The notes below the pieces were generated by a model that did not search any database, was not told the origin of the DNA, and worked only from the letters and a program-made list of their open reading frames with translations. Positions 44,044-55,989 of a stretch of DNA of 64,000 bases are shown one piece after another (the first letter of the stretch is position 1; each line of letters begins with the position of its first letter). The DNA comes from Diogma glabrata (taxonomy: Eukaryota > Arthropoda > Insecta > Diptera > Cylindrotomidae), in NCBI GenBank assembly GCA_963693315.1, contig OY856187.1:382343460-382407459 (forward strand), written 5' to 3'. Made by a program: the position numbers and the translations under genes.

Positions 44044-45935
44044 ATGTGTATGTACCAAATTTTATCCAATTCGATTATCAGGTACAGAAGTTATTGAGCT
44101 TCCAAAATAACAGGTGCTTGGAGGACCCCCTACCACTTTGTTCACTATCGCAAAAAAAACTAATCACTTCCTTGCCATACATATTTGCATCTTTTTGCAA
44201 AGTGTAATCAAAATTACTTAACGAGCGAATGTTGTATGCTTCCAACAAACATTGAAACAATAAACAGGTGTTCGGGAGGACCCCACCACTTATCCCAATA
44301 TTGTCCAAAAACTAGTCAATTCTTTGTCATTAAAGTGTTCATCTTTTTTCAAAGTGCCATTAAAATTGATTAATGAATGAAATCTGTATGCTCCCAACAA
44401 ACTTTAAAAACAAAGTGTGAAAAGTCAGCAGTTGTATGGTAGACCCCCCGCCACTTTGATCAATGTGTCCCAAAAGATGATAATTATCTTCTAACACTAA
44501 TTGAAACCTTCCATAAGTTTTATCATAATCACTTCATTATTGTAGGCTGTAGTGTGCATAAAGATACTTAAAAAAAAAATTTTTTTTACCGGAAGTGAAA
44601 AACCGGAAGTTGGGATGCATAAATTTTGTAAATCATACTAAATGCTTATGTACAAAGTTTCATCCAATTTTATTATCAGGTACAGATGTTATAGAGTTTT
44701 AAAAAAAACAGGTGTATGAGACACCCCCACCACTTTATTCACTATCGCTCAAAAACTAATCAGTTCTTTGCCATACATGTTTGCATTTTTTTTCCAAAGT
44801 GTCATCAAAATTGGTTCACGAACGAATGCTGTGTGGTCCCAACAAACATTGAAAAAATGATGACACAGTAAACACGTGTTCGGGAGACCCCGTACCACTT
44901 ATCCCAATATTGTCCAAAAACTAATCAGTTCCTCTTCATTTAAGTCTCCAACTTTTTCCAAAGTGTCATTAGAATTGATTAATGACTGAAGTCTGTATGC
45001 TCCCAACAAACTTTAAAAACAAAGTGTGAAAAGTCAGCAGTTGTATGGTAGACCCCCCGCCACTTTGATCAATGTGTCCCAAAAGATGATAATTATCTTC
45101 TCACAGAAATTGAAGCCTTTTCTATAAGTTTCATCATAATCACTTCATTATTGTAGGCTGTATTGTGCATAAAGACACTGAAAAAACTTCAAAAAAGTAC
45201 AAAAAAAAAAATTTACCGGAAGTGAAAAACCGGAAGTTGGGATGTAGAACTGTTGTAAACTGTACTAAATGCTCATGTACCAAGTTTCATCCAATTCGCT
45301 TCTCAGGTACAGATGTTATAGAGCTTTAAAAAAAACAGGTGCTCCAGGGAACCCCCACCACTTTGTTCACTATCGCTCAAAAACTAATCAGTTCTTTGTC
45401 ATAAATGTTTGCATCTTTTTCCAAGGTGTCATCAAAATTCATTCACGAATGAATGTTTTATGCTCCCAACAAACATGAAATGGAAAAAACCACCTGTTGT
45501 ATGGTGGACCCCCAACCCTTTATCCAATGTGCTCCAAAAGCTGATAAAATCTTTCTCATGTTATTCAAAAGTTTTTGGCAACGTTTCATGAAAATCGATC
45601 GGTAATTTTAGGCTACAGTAGGGATAAAAACCAGACCAAAAAAACTTTTTAACCGGAAGTGACAAACTGGAAGTTGGTATGCAGAAATATTGGAAACAGT
45701 ACTAAAACCTTATATACTAAGTTTCAGTAAGATCACAGCCCGGGATCAGAAGTTATTCAAGATTTAAACTTAAAGGTGCTCGGGAGACCCCCCGCCATTT
45801 TGTCCAAATTTAAAATGAATCCAGATCTTCCATTTTCAAGTGAACCTGTATCATTTGCCAAAGTTTCATCAAGATCCTATGCAGAAAACTCACACACCCA
45901 CCCACTCACCCACGCACACACAGACGTACACCAAA
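43990..45935. repeat. Higher-order tandem array
   Basis: Large units of about 440-630 bp begin with (ACCGGAAGTGAAAAACCGGAAG)-type sequence and GGATGCAGAACTGTTGTAAA at about 43998, 44590, 45220 and 45650. Within units, subrepeats of about 150 bp recur: ACAGGTG(T/C)TCGGGAGACCCC, CCACTTTGTTCACTATCGC, AAAAACTAATCAGTTCTTTG, CCAAAGTGTCATCAAAATTG, GTATGCTCCCAACAAAC. The array ends in CACACACCCACCCACTCACC. Non-coding in all frames I inspected. Confidence 0.82.
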
Positions 45936-47140
45936 ATTTGTTTGGGCTATTTAGATAGAAGATGGTCCAAAACAAAAGAAAAAATTAAATTTGGGGTATG
46001 TAAGGTTTTTTTTTTCACGATAGATTGCGTGTGAAGTAATACACAATTTAAAATTGTGGTGAAGTAAAAATTACACCCACATGACGAAAAAACTAAAAGT
46101 AAAAATGTCATTTTCATTTCATGTTTCCACCAAAAAATTGGATTGTGCATGGGGTGAGAATCTTCGTTTTAAAAAAAAATTTTTAATGAAAATCTCCCGT
46201 CGGTAAGCGTCACACTTTCCTTCAGGTTTTTTCTCGAGTGAATAATGATCCGCTCCATTAGTTTATTATGAAAGTGGGACCTTGACGGCTTGTGAGTTAG
46301 GATCGGCAAATAAGCTCGGGAGCATATCTAGGGAGCATGTTTGCTACTTAATACGATACGCTCCCGATTACTCGAATAATTTTTGCAAAGATAATTTTAG
46401 GTGGCATTTTGTCGCACCGCCAGGCGTGAATTGACTTCGAGGCGTGAACGTAGTCTTGTAGGCGATAAGTTTTTTTTTTGCTAAACCAAAACAAGTTTGA
46501 GTGCTTTGAAGACAACCAGCCTACGCTTAATACTGTTCGAAAGCTCTTCATGCATTGATGACATTTTTATGAATATTTTACCTTTCTCTTGCTTTCTGTT
46601 CAAGTTTTATGATGAAGCAAGAATTTAGATGGATATGTTAGAGGAGAATTTCAGCATCGTAAAGGCATTTTATTTCAAATATGGACGATGTCCAGTGGTG
46701 AATTTACGCTGCGACCCGTGAGCTCCAAATTGAAAGAACGATTAAAATTTAAAAATCATGTTTAATTGTAAATAATTATTAAATTAAATTAAATAAAAAA
46801 ACATAATTAAGAAATAATTTCACGTTAGCTCGTCTCTCAAGCTGTGTCAATGGCTAAAAGTTAAGGACTAAGTCAATGACTGCTACTTAACTTCGACAAT
46901 CCACCATTTGCTTGATTAAAACCCTTTGTAGCAATTGACCGCTGTAGCAAATTCAACGCTAAACGAATTCAATTCATTTTTATCCTCTCAAAAGGAAGCA
47001 TTGGCTTAATAAATTTTTTTAGTCATGTGTTTTCGCTGGAAAGGTTTTGTTCAGTCGTTCTAACGGAGGTGTATGCTATCAATGAATGGTCGCACGTAAT
47101 AACTAGTGTCCGCAGGGGAAACCAATTTGCATCTGTTCGG
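45936..47140. other. No gene recognised
   Basis: AT-rich sequence. A GC-richer island at 46190-46560 has a minus-strand frame with no recognised similarity. Confidence 0.45.
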
Positions 47141-47149
47141 ATACCAAAC

Positions 47150-47770
47150 AGTTACTATAGCAATGGTTAACATGGAGACTACTTTTAAACTCTTAAATGA
47201 GTGTATACAAAAAATCTCTGTAGGATAGCGTAACTCAATAACATCACACTGCTGTGGGTTTCAGGTCAAAGTTGCATTTCGGGCAACATAAAAGCGGATG
47301 AACTCGCTAGGCTAGGAGCTGACGAAATTTTTAGGTGTTGAGCCCGCCTTAGGGTTTTCCAAAAAGTTTGTCTTGTCATTTAAAAAAATGATGCGGACCA
47401 AAACCTTTGTGAAATGCATTTTAACAGGCAGAGAAAGTAAGATGTATTTTAGTATTTCCGATATAAATGTTCATTTTCTTTTAAGCCTGAAGAGGAAAAC
47501 TCTCAACTCTGTGGTCGGGATCCAAAGGAGGAGGACAATGAGCACTTTTTGTGTGTATGCCTGGCCTTCTCTAATATCAGACCAAGGATTTTTGGTATTA
47601 ACATTGTAGTAGGCCAGCACCATCAAACTGTCGTCAATAGATTCGGTTTTAGATTTCAGTAACCAGACAAAGGTTTGTGTAATAGTTGCTATGTGACCAA
47701 ACTCGAACACGGCGGTATGGAGCATAGAGACTGCGTGCCAAGACAAGTTTCATCTCACGCAAGCTATACA
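47150..47770 (+). pseudogene. Non-LTR pol tail with RNase H and zinc region
   Basis: Reads LLWVSGQSCISGNIKADELA then RLGADEIF, the RNase H C-terminal block (normally WVPGHSGI-GNE-ADELAR, here with His to Gln and Glu to Lys changes). In other frames follow GVEPALGFSKKFVL, FKKMMRTKTFVKCILTG and GRDPKEEDNEHFLCVCLAFS, the last being the terminal Cys/His region. It is a decayed 3' part of an RNase H-bearing non-LTR element. Confidence 0.72.
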
Positions 47771-48800
47771 TCCCCTTCTAATCTAATCAAATCTAGACAT
47801 ATGTGAAATTTAGTCTTAGTCTTTAGATACGAAACATTATTTGTATTGACCGAAATTTGTTTAGTGGTAATGTAGGGGTTTTTCTTATCTTCATTCAAGC
47901 TATGTCAAGACATTTGAAAAATTTAATCCAATTGAATAACCAACATTTTGGCTCGATTTTAACATTTCTTCACATAAAGAAAAATCCTGAACAGCTCCAA
48001 AAATGTCTAAAAATTTGTTTCATTTGACACATTTTATTGAATGCAGATGTGAACTCGAATTTGATTGACTCGATTGGCCTATTTACTTCCTTAAAACCCA
48101 AATTTGGAACCTTATAAATGTTTGTAAATTTTATCTTATTCCACTGGAAGTCGAAAATGATTTAGTTTGACCAAATCTTTAAACCTAAAACCACAGTATT
48201 GTCTAGACTCTAGGCCATAGAAATCTATTAAACATTTGTGCAATTAATTAAATGTAGAACAAAATTCAAACTTTAGGTTAGCAGGCAAAAGATATACCAC
48301 CAAAAACAAATTGCTTAGGAACCGTCTTCTAACTGTTTATAATTTCCAAACATTGTCTGATTTATGATTGACAAGAGGCACAAATGGTTTTGTCTGGTTT
48401 GATAATTTTTTTCCTGAAGGTCTTTTGATAAGTGGTGAATTTAAATTCTGATAAAAAAGTTTTTAATTTCTACTCAATTTAAAAGTTGATTGTTTTATTT
48501 TCATCCCGGTTGCGGGGTTTAATTGACGATCGATAAACTATTATCTTGGGATGGAGCTTTTAACCTCTACCTACACGACATTTTTTACATTATAAAGCAC
48601 AAAAAGAGCAAACAGTGAAAATGAGGTGGCCTATCGATTCAACTACTTTCGTTTGTGCAGCATCTTATAGTTTAAACGCAGTTTACTGTGTTTCATCCCT
48701 AGTATGAAAACATTGTTCCAACGAGAAGAATTCATACAGAATCCTGAACTATGATTGAGGTCTTTCGTACTTTAAAAGCTTTTATTTAATTTCACTTGTA
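47771..48800. other. No gene recognised
   Basis: AT-rich sequence; no recognisable feature. Confidence 0.5.
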
Positions 48801-48819
48801 TGCATATCCTAGAATTTTG

Positions 48820-49560
48820 TAATTAATTTTTCACCGATTTCCACTGAATCTATCGAGCTGAAGTTTGGCACACACGTTTAGTTCTCGTAACAATACACGA
48901 TTATTTAAATGCCGCCATTTTTAATTCAATATGGTGTTCAGAACAGTTAAAAATTTTCCACAGCTACCCCTATCATATGAGTTTGGAATGAAAGGGCTTG
49001 ATAAACGAAACACAATAAGTAAAGTGACGTCATTCTAAATCCAATATGGCGGACGTCACACAATGGCGATTTATAATTTACATAATAACCTCTATAGATG
49101 AAAAACGTGATCTACGCAGGTGAAAAAGTCGAAATTTCTACTTGACCATTTTTGATTTTCCTGAAACTTGGCATATAAGTAGTATGGACAAAATAAAAAA
49201 TAAAACTTATTTTAAAATTTTTTTTAAAGTGCTTAGTTTGAGCATAGGGGGCACTCCAACATGCATGAAAAATGAAAATTCTGCCAATCCGATGTAACTT
49301 TGAAATTAAATTGCTCAAGAACGGCTATACCGATTTCATCAAACTTTTTTTTGTTTGATACATGATTAATCGTTTGAAAGTCGTTTGAAAAAAAATTAAA
49401 TTATTGTTTTTATAATTAATTTTTAAATAAAAATATAAAAAAAACTTTTTTAAAGATGGCGCTAGGGTCAAAGACCAATTGGAATTAAATTAATTTTTTT
49501 TTCTGAAAATAGTTCTATCCTTACTCTAAAATATATCAAATTTACAAAGAGGCGTTAATT
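48820..49560. repeat. Probable non-coding interspersed repeat (ATGGCGG type)
   Basis: Carries CCAATATGGCGGACGTCAC, ATGCCGCCATTTTTAATTC and AAAGATGGCGCTAGGGTC, with repeated CGATTTC...TCAAACTT and TGAAACTTGGCATA segments. This pattern resembles long non-coding repeats with recurring short modules. I cannot define its ends. Confidence 0.35.
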
Positions 49561-49699
49561 CGGTCATTAAATTAAATTCTTCATTAAATTCTTCTTAACA
49601 CAGCCGGGTTTTACCCTATTTTTAGTACAACCAGTTGTGGTGAATTCCACGGACTCCGCCGTTCTTCAATAATTAGGAGAGCCACTATGCAATTGAGTT

Positions 49700-49768
49700 C
49701 AATATATTTATTTTTTTTAATAAAATGTGTTGTGTAGTAGGAATTACAATATGTGTCACAATAACACT
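49700..49768 (-). repeat. Dispersed motif of about 55 bp (copy D)
   Basis: On the minus strand: GTGTTATTGTGACACATATT, GTAATTCCTACTACACAACA, CATTTTATTAAAAAAAA. Best match to the consensus of the five copies. Confidence 0.55.
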
Positions 49769-49779
49769 TAAAACAGTGT

Positions 49780-50272
49780 TTCGAACCCAGAAAAATTTGG
49801 GTGCAGGTTCAGGTTCGGCTTCAATACATTAAAATTTAGTGAGTTCGGCTTCAGTGCGGGTTTGGGTTCAGGTTCAAATTTGTTACAAAAAAAACCAATT
49901 TTTTCGAATTTTTTTTATGAATTCATCAATTCAATTTTATCAATTCAATTTTTATGTTGCATTACATACCGTATTTATGTTACACACATATTTATTTTGG
50001 AAAAAAATTTTCATTTAATTCTTACTATTCACTTTTCTCTACTGAAACAAATAATAACCAAAATAATCTTGTTTGAAACAAAAAAAAATTCTGCGAAATA
50101 TGAAATTTCTTACGCAGACTTCCTAAATTTCCTTTATTAAAAATTGAACCTGAACCGCGTTTTTCATTGGGTACGGGTTCGGGTTCACAAAATTTAAAAA
50201 AAATCTTGCTCCGGAGCGGGTTCAGGGTTTGGGTTCGGTTCGGGTTCGAAAGGGTGTCAACCCTAATCCAAA
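49780..50272. mobile_element. Nonautonomous element with GGTTCGGGTTC repeats
   Basis: Clusters of GGTTC/GGGTTC repeats at both ends (49783-49880 and 50150-50252) bracket an AT-rich middle. The edges GTTTCGAACCC and GGGTTCGAAAGGG are inverted. This layout (pentamer repeats close to imperfect inverted ends) is common in hAT-like nonautonomous elements, but the termini are too imperfect for certainty. Confidence 0.45.
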
Positions 50273-52229
50273 AACGTTTCTAAAATCAATCTCAAAATAT
50301 CAGGTGTGTAGTAAGAAAAGTAAATGATTACATTTAAAGGTCTTGGTTTATCTTGGTTGAAACGGGTAGAGAAATGTATCTTATACCTTTGCTTCAGTTC
50401 ATGGGGATTAACTGTACCTTTTTCTGAGTCAGTAACTAAAAATCTTATTCTATCTTGAAAACTATAAACTCTATCAAACTGAAGATTTAAAGAAATTCTT
50501 GAACCAAACTGGTTTATTTGAAAGAGGTGTGATGTGAGGCGACTATGCAGTGTAAGAGCATTAGATTAATATTTCTTAAAAATTCATTTAAGAATTTGTC
50601 TTTGCACAGTTTGAAATTGTACGCCTTTTCCATTTTTTCTCTCTCCTCTGGTTATATCTACCCTAAAAAGGACCGAAAAAGTAAAAAAAAAATGATGACT
50701 CATTTCTGATTTTGCTCATATTTGAAATATGTTTATAGTCAAGAAATAATACTAAAATTATTAAGATATTCAATGATCAAAAAAATTTAAAAAAATATTA
50801 ATCAACATATGTTTATTGAAATCGAACTATTAATTAAATTTGTTTAGGACCAAACTTTTTCTCTAAATTGAATTCACACATCAGATTAGTATTAAATTTT
50901 TACATTTATAAGAAACAAAATATACCTTTAGCTCGCAGTTCGACTTGACTCCCAATAAAAAAATCCGGCTCGATGACTCTCAATAAAAAAAATTGAAAAT
51001 TTGTAGTTTTCGTTAGCAACTTGTTTTTTTTTTACACGTTTTTAATAAAAAACAAAAGTGAATGGAGTTATGAATATAAACCAACATCCAACATCCTGGA
51101 AATTTTTTTATTTTGATAAAAAAAATTTATTTCTGTTTTTAATTATTATTTTGTCCTTGTTGTTGAAAATAAATGAGAATTCAATTTAAAAGTGGAGCTT
51201 CAGTAAGGGTAAGAAGAAATTCGAAGCCTGTGGAAACAACATTCTTACCACTGATATTAATCTTTGTTTTTTTAATGATCCAATGCACTATGAGATAATT
51301 TACGCTAGAAATAATTAAGAAACCGCTAAAATATTTTTTATATAATTCATCAGTAACGAACTAAAAACTAAATAAATTTGTTTAAGAAGCAATTAAATAC
51401 TAATCTGATGTGTGAAGTGCAAATCTTACTACGCTATTTTTGATAAAAAAACAAAAGTAGGTGAAGTATTCAATACTTCTTATCAAATTTTTTTTCTATT
51501 ACTTATTAATTTGGTTGTTGGTTCTTTTCCTTTCCGTTCCATACACTGTAGTATATATTATAGTAAACTTTCATTTTTTCACGTATCTCATTTGTATTTT
51601 ACAAAGTCGTATTTTCGTTAGGGCGTTCTAAAATAATAAAACATAGATTAAGTGTTTCTGTAATTTTGTTAGAAAAGAAGCCTGTAATTTATTTTCAAAC
51701 AACATGAGGTCAATAATTTTACTTTCAATTTTACATAATAAAAGACTCCTAATGAATCTATTATATCAATAATGAGATTTTATTACCCTTCCGAACACTA
51801 TAATAAATATATACTTATATTATTAATTTTATATTCACAACCGCAAGACTCGTATAAACTCTATTAAAACCAGAAGATAGAAACATATTTTTTAATATAA
51901 TTTTTTTTTAAGATAATGTATTTTTAAAACAAATTATGTTAATCAAATTAATTAAAAGCAGCGGGGATCGGATGTTTCTTTCATTATTTTATTAAATATT
52001 TTTTTTTCTTTTCTAACAAAATCTATAAAAATAATTTTCTATCATAAAGAACAGGTTACAATCTGTTAATTTTATTTGTCGTTAAATAAAATTCTAGAAA
52101 GTTTCTTGTACTTGAGATGGTAATGTGTTAAAAATATGTTTGTACACAGAATAATTTTGTGGTGGATAAAAGTTTGTTTACAACTGATATAATTTTATTT
52201 AATTTAATTTTTTCTTTTTTTTTTTGCAG
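50273..52229. other. Intron-like AT-rich sequence
   Basis: No coding or repeat signal seen; it ends in a strong polypyrimidine tract and TTGCAG, the acceptor of the exon that follows. Confidence 0.5.
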
Positions 52230-52503
52230 TACCAACATCATCAACATTTAACAAAACGTAATAGGTTCTGGAACACTATGGAACCGTTTCATGCGCCTTT
52301 CTACGGAAAATTGTTATTGAAAATAAAAATTGATACGTGTATAGAATTTTTAAAAATTAATAGTTTTAGTAATCATTTAAATTTATTAAATAATAAAAAT
52401 TGTTATCACTTATCGCGAACTGTATTTTGGAAATATTTGCTAGTTATTTTTTTTATTGTTTTAACATTATCATCGAAGGAATGTGAGGCAGCTAGACAAG
52501 AAG
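52230..52503 (+). CDS. Host-type exon encoding a putative signal peptide (gene unknown)
   Basis: A long T-rich tract ending TTTTTTGCAG (to 52229) and a consensus donor AAG|GTAAGAG at 52503/52504 frame a 274-bp exon open in one frame throughout. The likely start is ATG at 52278 (MEPFHAPFYGKLL), giving 75 codons plus one base, so the exon ends in phase 1. Near the end, VFWKYLLVIFFIVLTLSS is a hydrophobic core followed by KECEA-ARQEG, a plausible signal-peptidase site after CEA. A phase-1 intron right after a signal sequence is typical of secreted proteins and cell-surface receptors. The charged N-terminal stretch of about 50 residues could alternatively make it a signal anchor. I do not recognise the gene. 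It is the only non-transposon exon I can support here. Confidence 0.6.
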
Positions 52504-52800
52504 GTAAGAGATAGAAAATTTTTTATTTTATTTTAAAATTATGTTGTGAATGTTTTTTCCGGATGAAAATTGACTAGTTGGGTAATGAAAATAAAAGAAG
52601 GTTAATTAAAATTTTTAGAAAATGAATTTTTCAAAAAGATAAATGCTTAGAGATAAAGCTAAGTAAAAGTAAGCGTAGTATATTTGGTAAGTAAAGCAAA
52701 GTATGTATATCAATTTGATTTTATCGCTTTTTATGGAACCTATTCTATCCATATTCTTTACCTATTCTATCATAGATTGGGTAGTTTTATTTTATTTTTT
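52504..52800. other. Intron-like sequence after the exon
   Basis: Begins GTAAGAG; AT-rich with no other feature until a degenerate LTR-like segment. Confidence 0.5.
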
Positions 52801-52939
52801 TATTAGAAAAACTACAATTTCGTGTTATTTTACTTTTATGGTCTTCAAATACTTATATGCTTTTGGGAATTATTTTCTCTAAAGAGTATTTTCCAGAACG
52901 ATGTTATTTTATTACATCTTCCTCTTCGTTCCGAACAAG

Positions 52940-54110
52940 ATCTAAATATTCTCCTCTGTAGGGATTTAGTTTTTCTAGAAACCTGACATCAATGTGACCT
53001 AGCATGGCTATTTGGACAATGCATCAACACTTCCATCGTAAGCTCTTCTCTGATGTACAATGTCGAAATAATAAGACTTAAAGCGTTCAATCCATCGTGC
53101 TACTTGTTTCTCCGGATACTTAAATTTTATCAGTTTCCGAATGGATTTAGTAGAAATGTTTCACAAATTCCACGTTATAGCTAACAATTTTTTCCAGGTT
53201 ACACAATAATTCCTTTCTGACTTGAACAATATCTTAGAGTAATAAGCTATTACTTTCTCGTGCCCATCATTTTCTTGTGATAGTGCTCCTTCTATACCAT
53301 CATTGCTGGCATCAGTGTTTAATATAAATATAAAATTTGGTATAGGGTAAGCCAGAACTGATGATGTGCACAATATTCTTCCAAATTCCACAAACGCATC
53401 TGGCGTTTTGGTCCATTCAAATGCGTTATCCTTTCTCGTAGGGACATGCAGACTCTTAGCAAGAACTCTTAGCAACATTGACAAATACTGGTAAAAAACG
53501 TCGGTTGCACAATCCTTAAAGCTGCGAAACTCATGTAAAAAACCCTTGTTTGCATCTGTGTGGATACCATTTGTTGTCACTTTGTGCCCGAAGTATTTTA
53601 CTTCCTGTGTAAACAGTGTACATTTATTTGTACTTAATTTTGGTCCTGCTGTTTTGATTTTTCGAAAACTTCTTCTTAATTGTTCAAATGATCTTCGAAG
53701 TTCCTACTCTTACGATTATACCGTCTTAAGCAGAAGGAACGCTCCATTAAACGATCAAATATAGCTGGTGCATAACACAGTTCGAATGGCATAACATTAA
53801 ACTGACATACCCCACACTAAACATTATCTTTTCTCAATCTTTTCGTATCATAAATTCGATTTAATAGGTAGCTATCTTTTATTGCAACTGCATTCAGTTG
53901 TTTGCAATCAACGCAGAATCTCATAGTTCTATTCTTCTTTCCTTCCCGCTAAAATCACAGATGAGCTCCATCGACTATTTGATTGCTCGATAACATCAGG
54001 CCTTTTCATATTCTTGATCATTCTATCAGTTTCCTGCCGTTTTGATTGCTGTTTGGTAATCTTTTTGGTGCTTGGTAAATCGGCATCCTACTCTCCTTTC
54101 TTTTTTTTTG
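52940..54110 (-). pseudogene. Gypsy reverse transcriptase and RNase H
   Basis: Reads YQAPKRLPNSNQ, MRFCVDCKQLNAVAIKDSYL, VMPFELCYAPAIFDRLMERS (normally MPFGLCNAPATF), KLSTNKCTLFTQEVKYFGHK and VTTNGIHTD. The best frame (53580-53161) follows with AKSLHVPTRKDNAFEWTKTP, VLAYPIPNFIFILNTDASND (RNase H aspartate), GALSQENDGHEKVIAYYSK and ERNYCVTWKKLLAITW. A downstream block is EKQVARWIERFKSYYFDIVH. The YxDD catalytic box is missing between the LMERS and KLSTN segments. Several frameshifts; inactive. Confidence 0.85.
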
Positions 54111-54399
54111 ATTCACCAGATCTATCGTTGTTTGCTGATGTGGTACAGAAAATGAACGTATAATTTTCAAGTAATTGTACCTCTCCCTTTTATTCTTTAG
54201 TAAACCTTCTTCTGCATTTTCGACTTTTTTTTTCCTGTGTGCTGTTGTCCACATTTCACAATTCTTCACATTTGCCGACGATTGCTCATTAAATGCGAGT
54301 TTTTGTTTTTTCTGACGAGTTTTTATTTTATCCTTATCTTTTATCTAAGTTTTAATATTATTCGCCTCACATTTAATTTTGCACCATTTATCTAAAGGC

Positions 54400-54720
54400 C
54401 CAACTCCACAATAACATACTTGAGTACGGTATTTCCAGTGTTTACTACGAATCCATTCGACCTCATGTCAGTTACTAGTATTTCATGTTGAAAGTGCTTA
54501 TTCTCTATTTTTATATCAAAAATACTCTTTCCCTTGATAACTGCACCTTGGTCTGTTGCTGTTTGTGTATAATCTATGCAAGTTGCTCCAGTATCTAGTG
54601 TGATGATACAATTCTTGTCATCAATTGTAGCTCCAATCGTCAGACGGTTACCATTCCTTCCGATTATCGAAATAGAGATGGAAATTATGGGGCATTCGTT
54701 TGTGGGAACCAGCTAACGCC
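54400..54720 (-). pseudogene. Gypsy aspartic protease remnant
   Basis: The minus strand reads RNGNRLTIGATIDDKNCIIT then LDTGATCID, the DTGA active site, followed by KSIFDIKIENKHFQHEILVT. It lies between the gag-like and RT segments, as in gypsy pol. Confidence 0.65.
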
Positions 54721-55024
54721 CCTTAAAACTGATTTGTTTTAGTTTAATTTGTCTTGTTTTTAGATGAATTTTGTCTAATAGGCTATGTTGATCTTCCTCG
54801 TTTTCGTTTAATTTTTTTGCATTTTGGTGATATGTAATCAAGCTAATCACATACCCAACTTCTTATTCTACTATTAAATTATCTTGATCTTATCTGTGGC
54901 CTAAAGCTATCCTCTTTCTTCATTTCTACAAGCCAAATTTTGATTGTTGGTTTGACGATCGCTTGTGCAGTTTTAACAGTCAATGCACAAGCGATTAATT
55001 CGGCAACTATAGCTTAAGATGCCA

Positions 55025-55420
55025 TCAAAGCTGACTTTCACGTCTCATGATCTCTAATGTCATCAATAAAAGCATTAGTTTTGTTTTTAACTTATCTAAC
55101 TTTTTCATTTTGTTGCTTCTGACCTCCATGTTCGACTTTACGACGTTACGCTGGTTCATATTAAAACCCATATTCTGCATCATAGGTGTTTTTTGAAACG
55201 ACTTGTGTAGTTTCTCCAACAGCACCATCTTTATCCTCTCTAATTCTGTCTTCTGGATTTCCATCTGCTTGTAGACCAAAACGATGTTTATCGAGATCCA
55301 AACCGGATGCCTCCATAGCTTTTATCAATCTTTCAATCAACTCACTTTTAATTACCGTTGTTGATTGATTTCTGTTCTCTAGCTCTCTTTTCAAATCTTA
55401 AACTTTTAATTCATATTAAT
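55025..55420 (-). pseudogene. Gypsy gag-like N-terminus with SAP-type motif
   Basis: KRELENRNQSTTVIKSELIE and RLIKAMEASGLDLDKHRFGL form the two-helix SAP pattern (L-x-x-R-x-x-S-T-T-x-x-K-x-x-L-I-x-R-L) found at the start of gag in some insect gypsy elements. A Lys/Met-rich helical stretch follows in another frame. Decayed. Confidence 0.6.
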
Positions 55421-55700
55421 CCATTTTATTTCAAATTTCACTTTAACTTCATTTTATTTTCTTAAATTAGATAAACTACAATTTCCTGTTGCGTGTTATT
55501 TTGTTTTTGTTATCTTCAAATATTTATTCAGGCGTTTTATATTCTATTAGTGTAACTATTTTCTCCAGAGTTATCGCCACAATATTTATAAACAATTTAA
55601 ACAAAAAAGTCATTCTGAATTCTGTCTATACCACAACGTCAAGTAAAACGGTTAAAATAATATATTCGTAGAATGATAACTCTGATTTCATCTAAGCAAT

Positions 55701-55989
55701 GTGATCGTGTTGTAAAGAATCATAGTTTGTGATCAAATTTCGATAATTTTTTGGGAATTTTTGATTCGTCTGTAGCAGCAAAACCTACATACACATTATA
55801 AAAGGTAAACCATTAGCCTTGTAATGGAGACTGGACATATTGCTAAACATAACAATAGAGAGAAATTGGAAAGACTGCGTGCCAAGTGATTTTACATTCC
55901 TTTTCCATTCCAGTCCGAGAAGTCATCCATTCCAACCCAAATGAATCAGTATGCACATATCACTCAAAAACGTCTCCATTTAGCGTTTC
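55701..55989. other. Spacer, nothing recognised
   Basis: Short AT-rich sequence between a gypsy remnant and a composite repeat. Confidence 0.4.

Larger units (their letters stand above)
52805..55700 (-). mobile_element. Degenerate Ty3/gypsy retrotransposon
   Basis: Minus-strand order: gag-like SAP domain (55394-55160), aspartic protease (about 54640), RT (54080-53560), RNase H (53470-53160) and a connection/integrase-proximal segment to about 52950. Short flanking segments at about 52805-52900 and 55470-55570 share AAACTACAATTTC, GTGTTATTTT and TCTTCAAATA in the same orientation, and are probably decayed LTRs. No primer site recognised. Confidence 0.7.
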
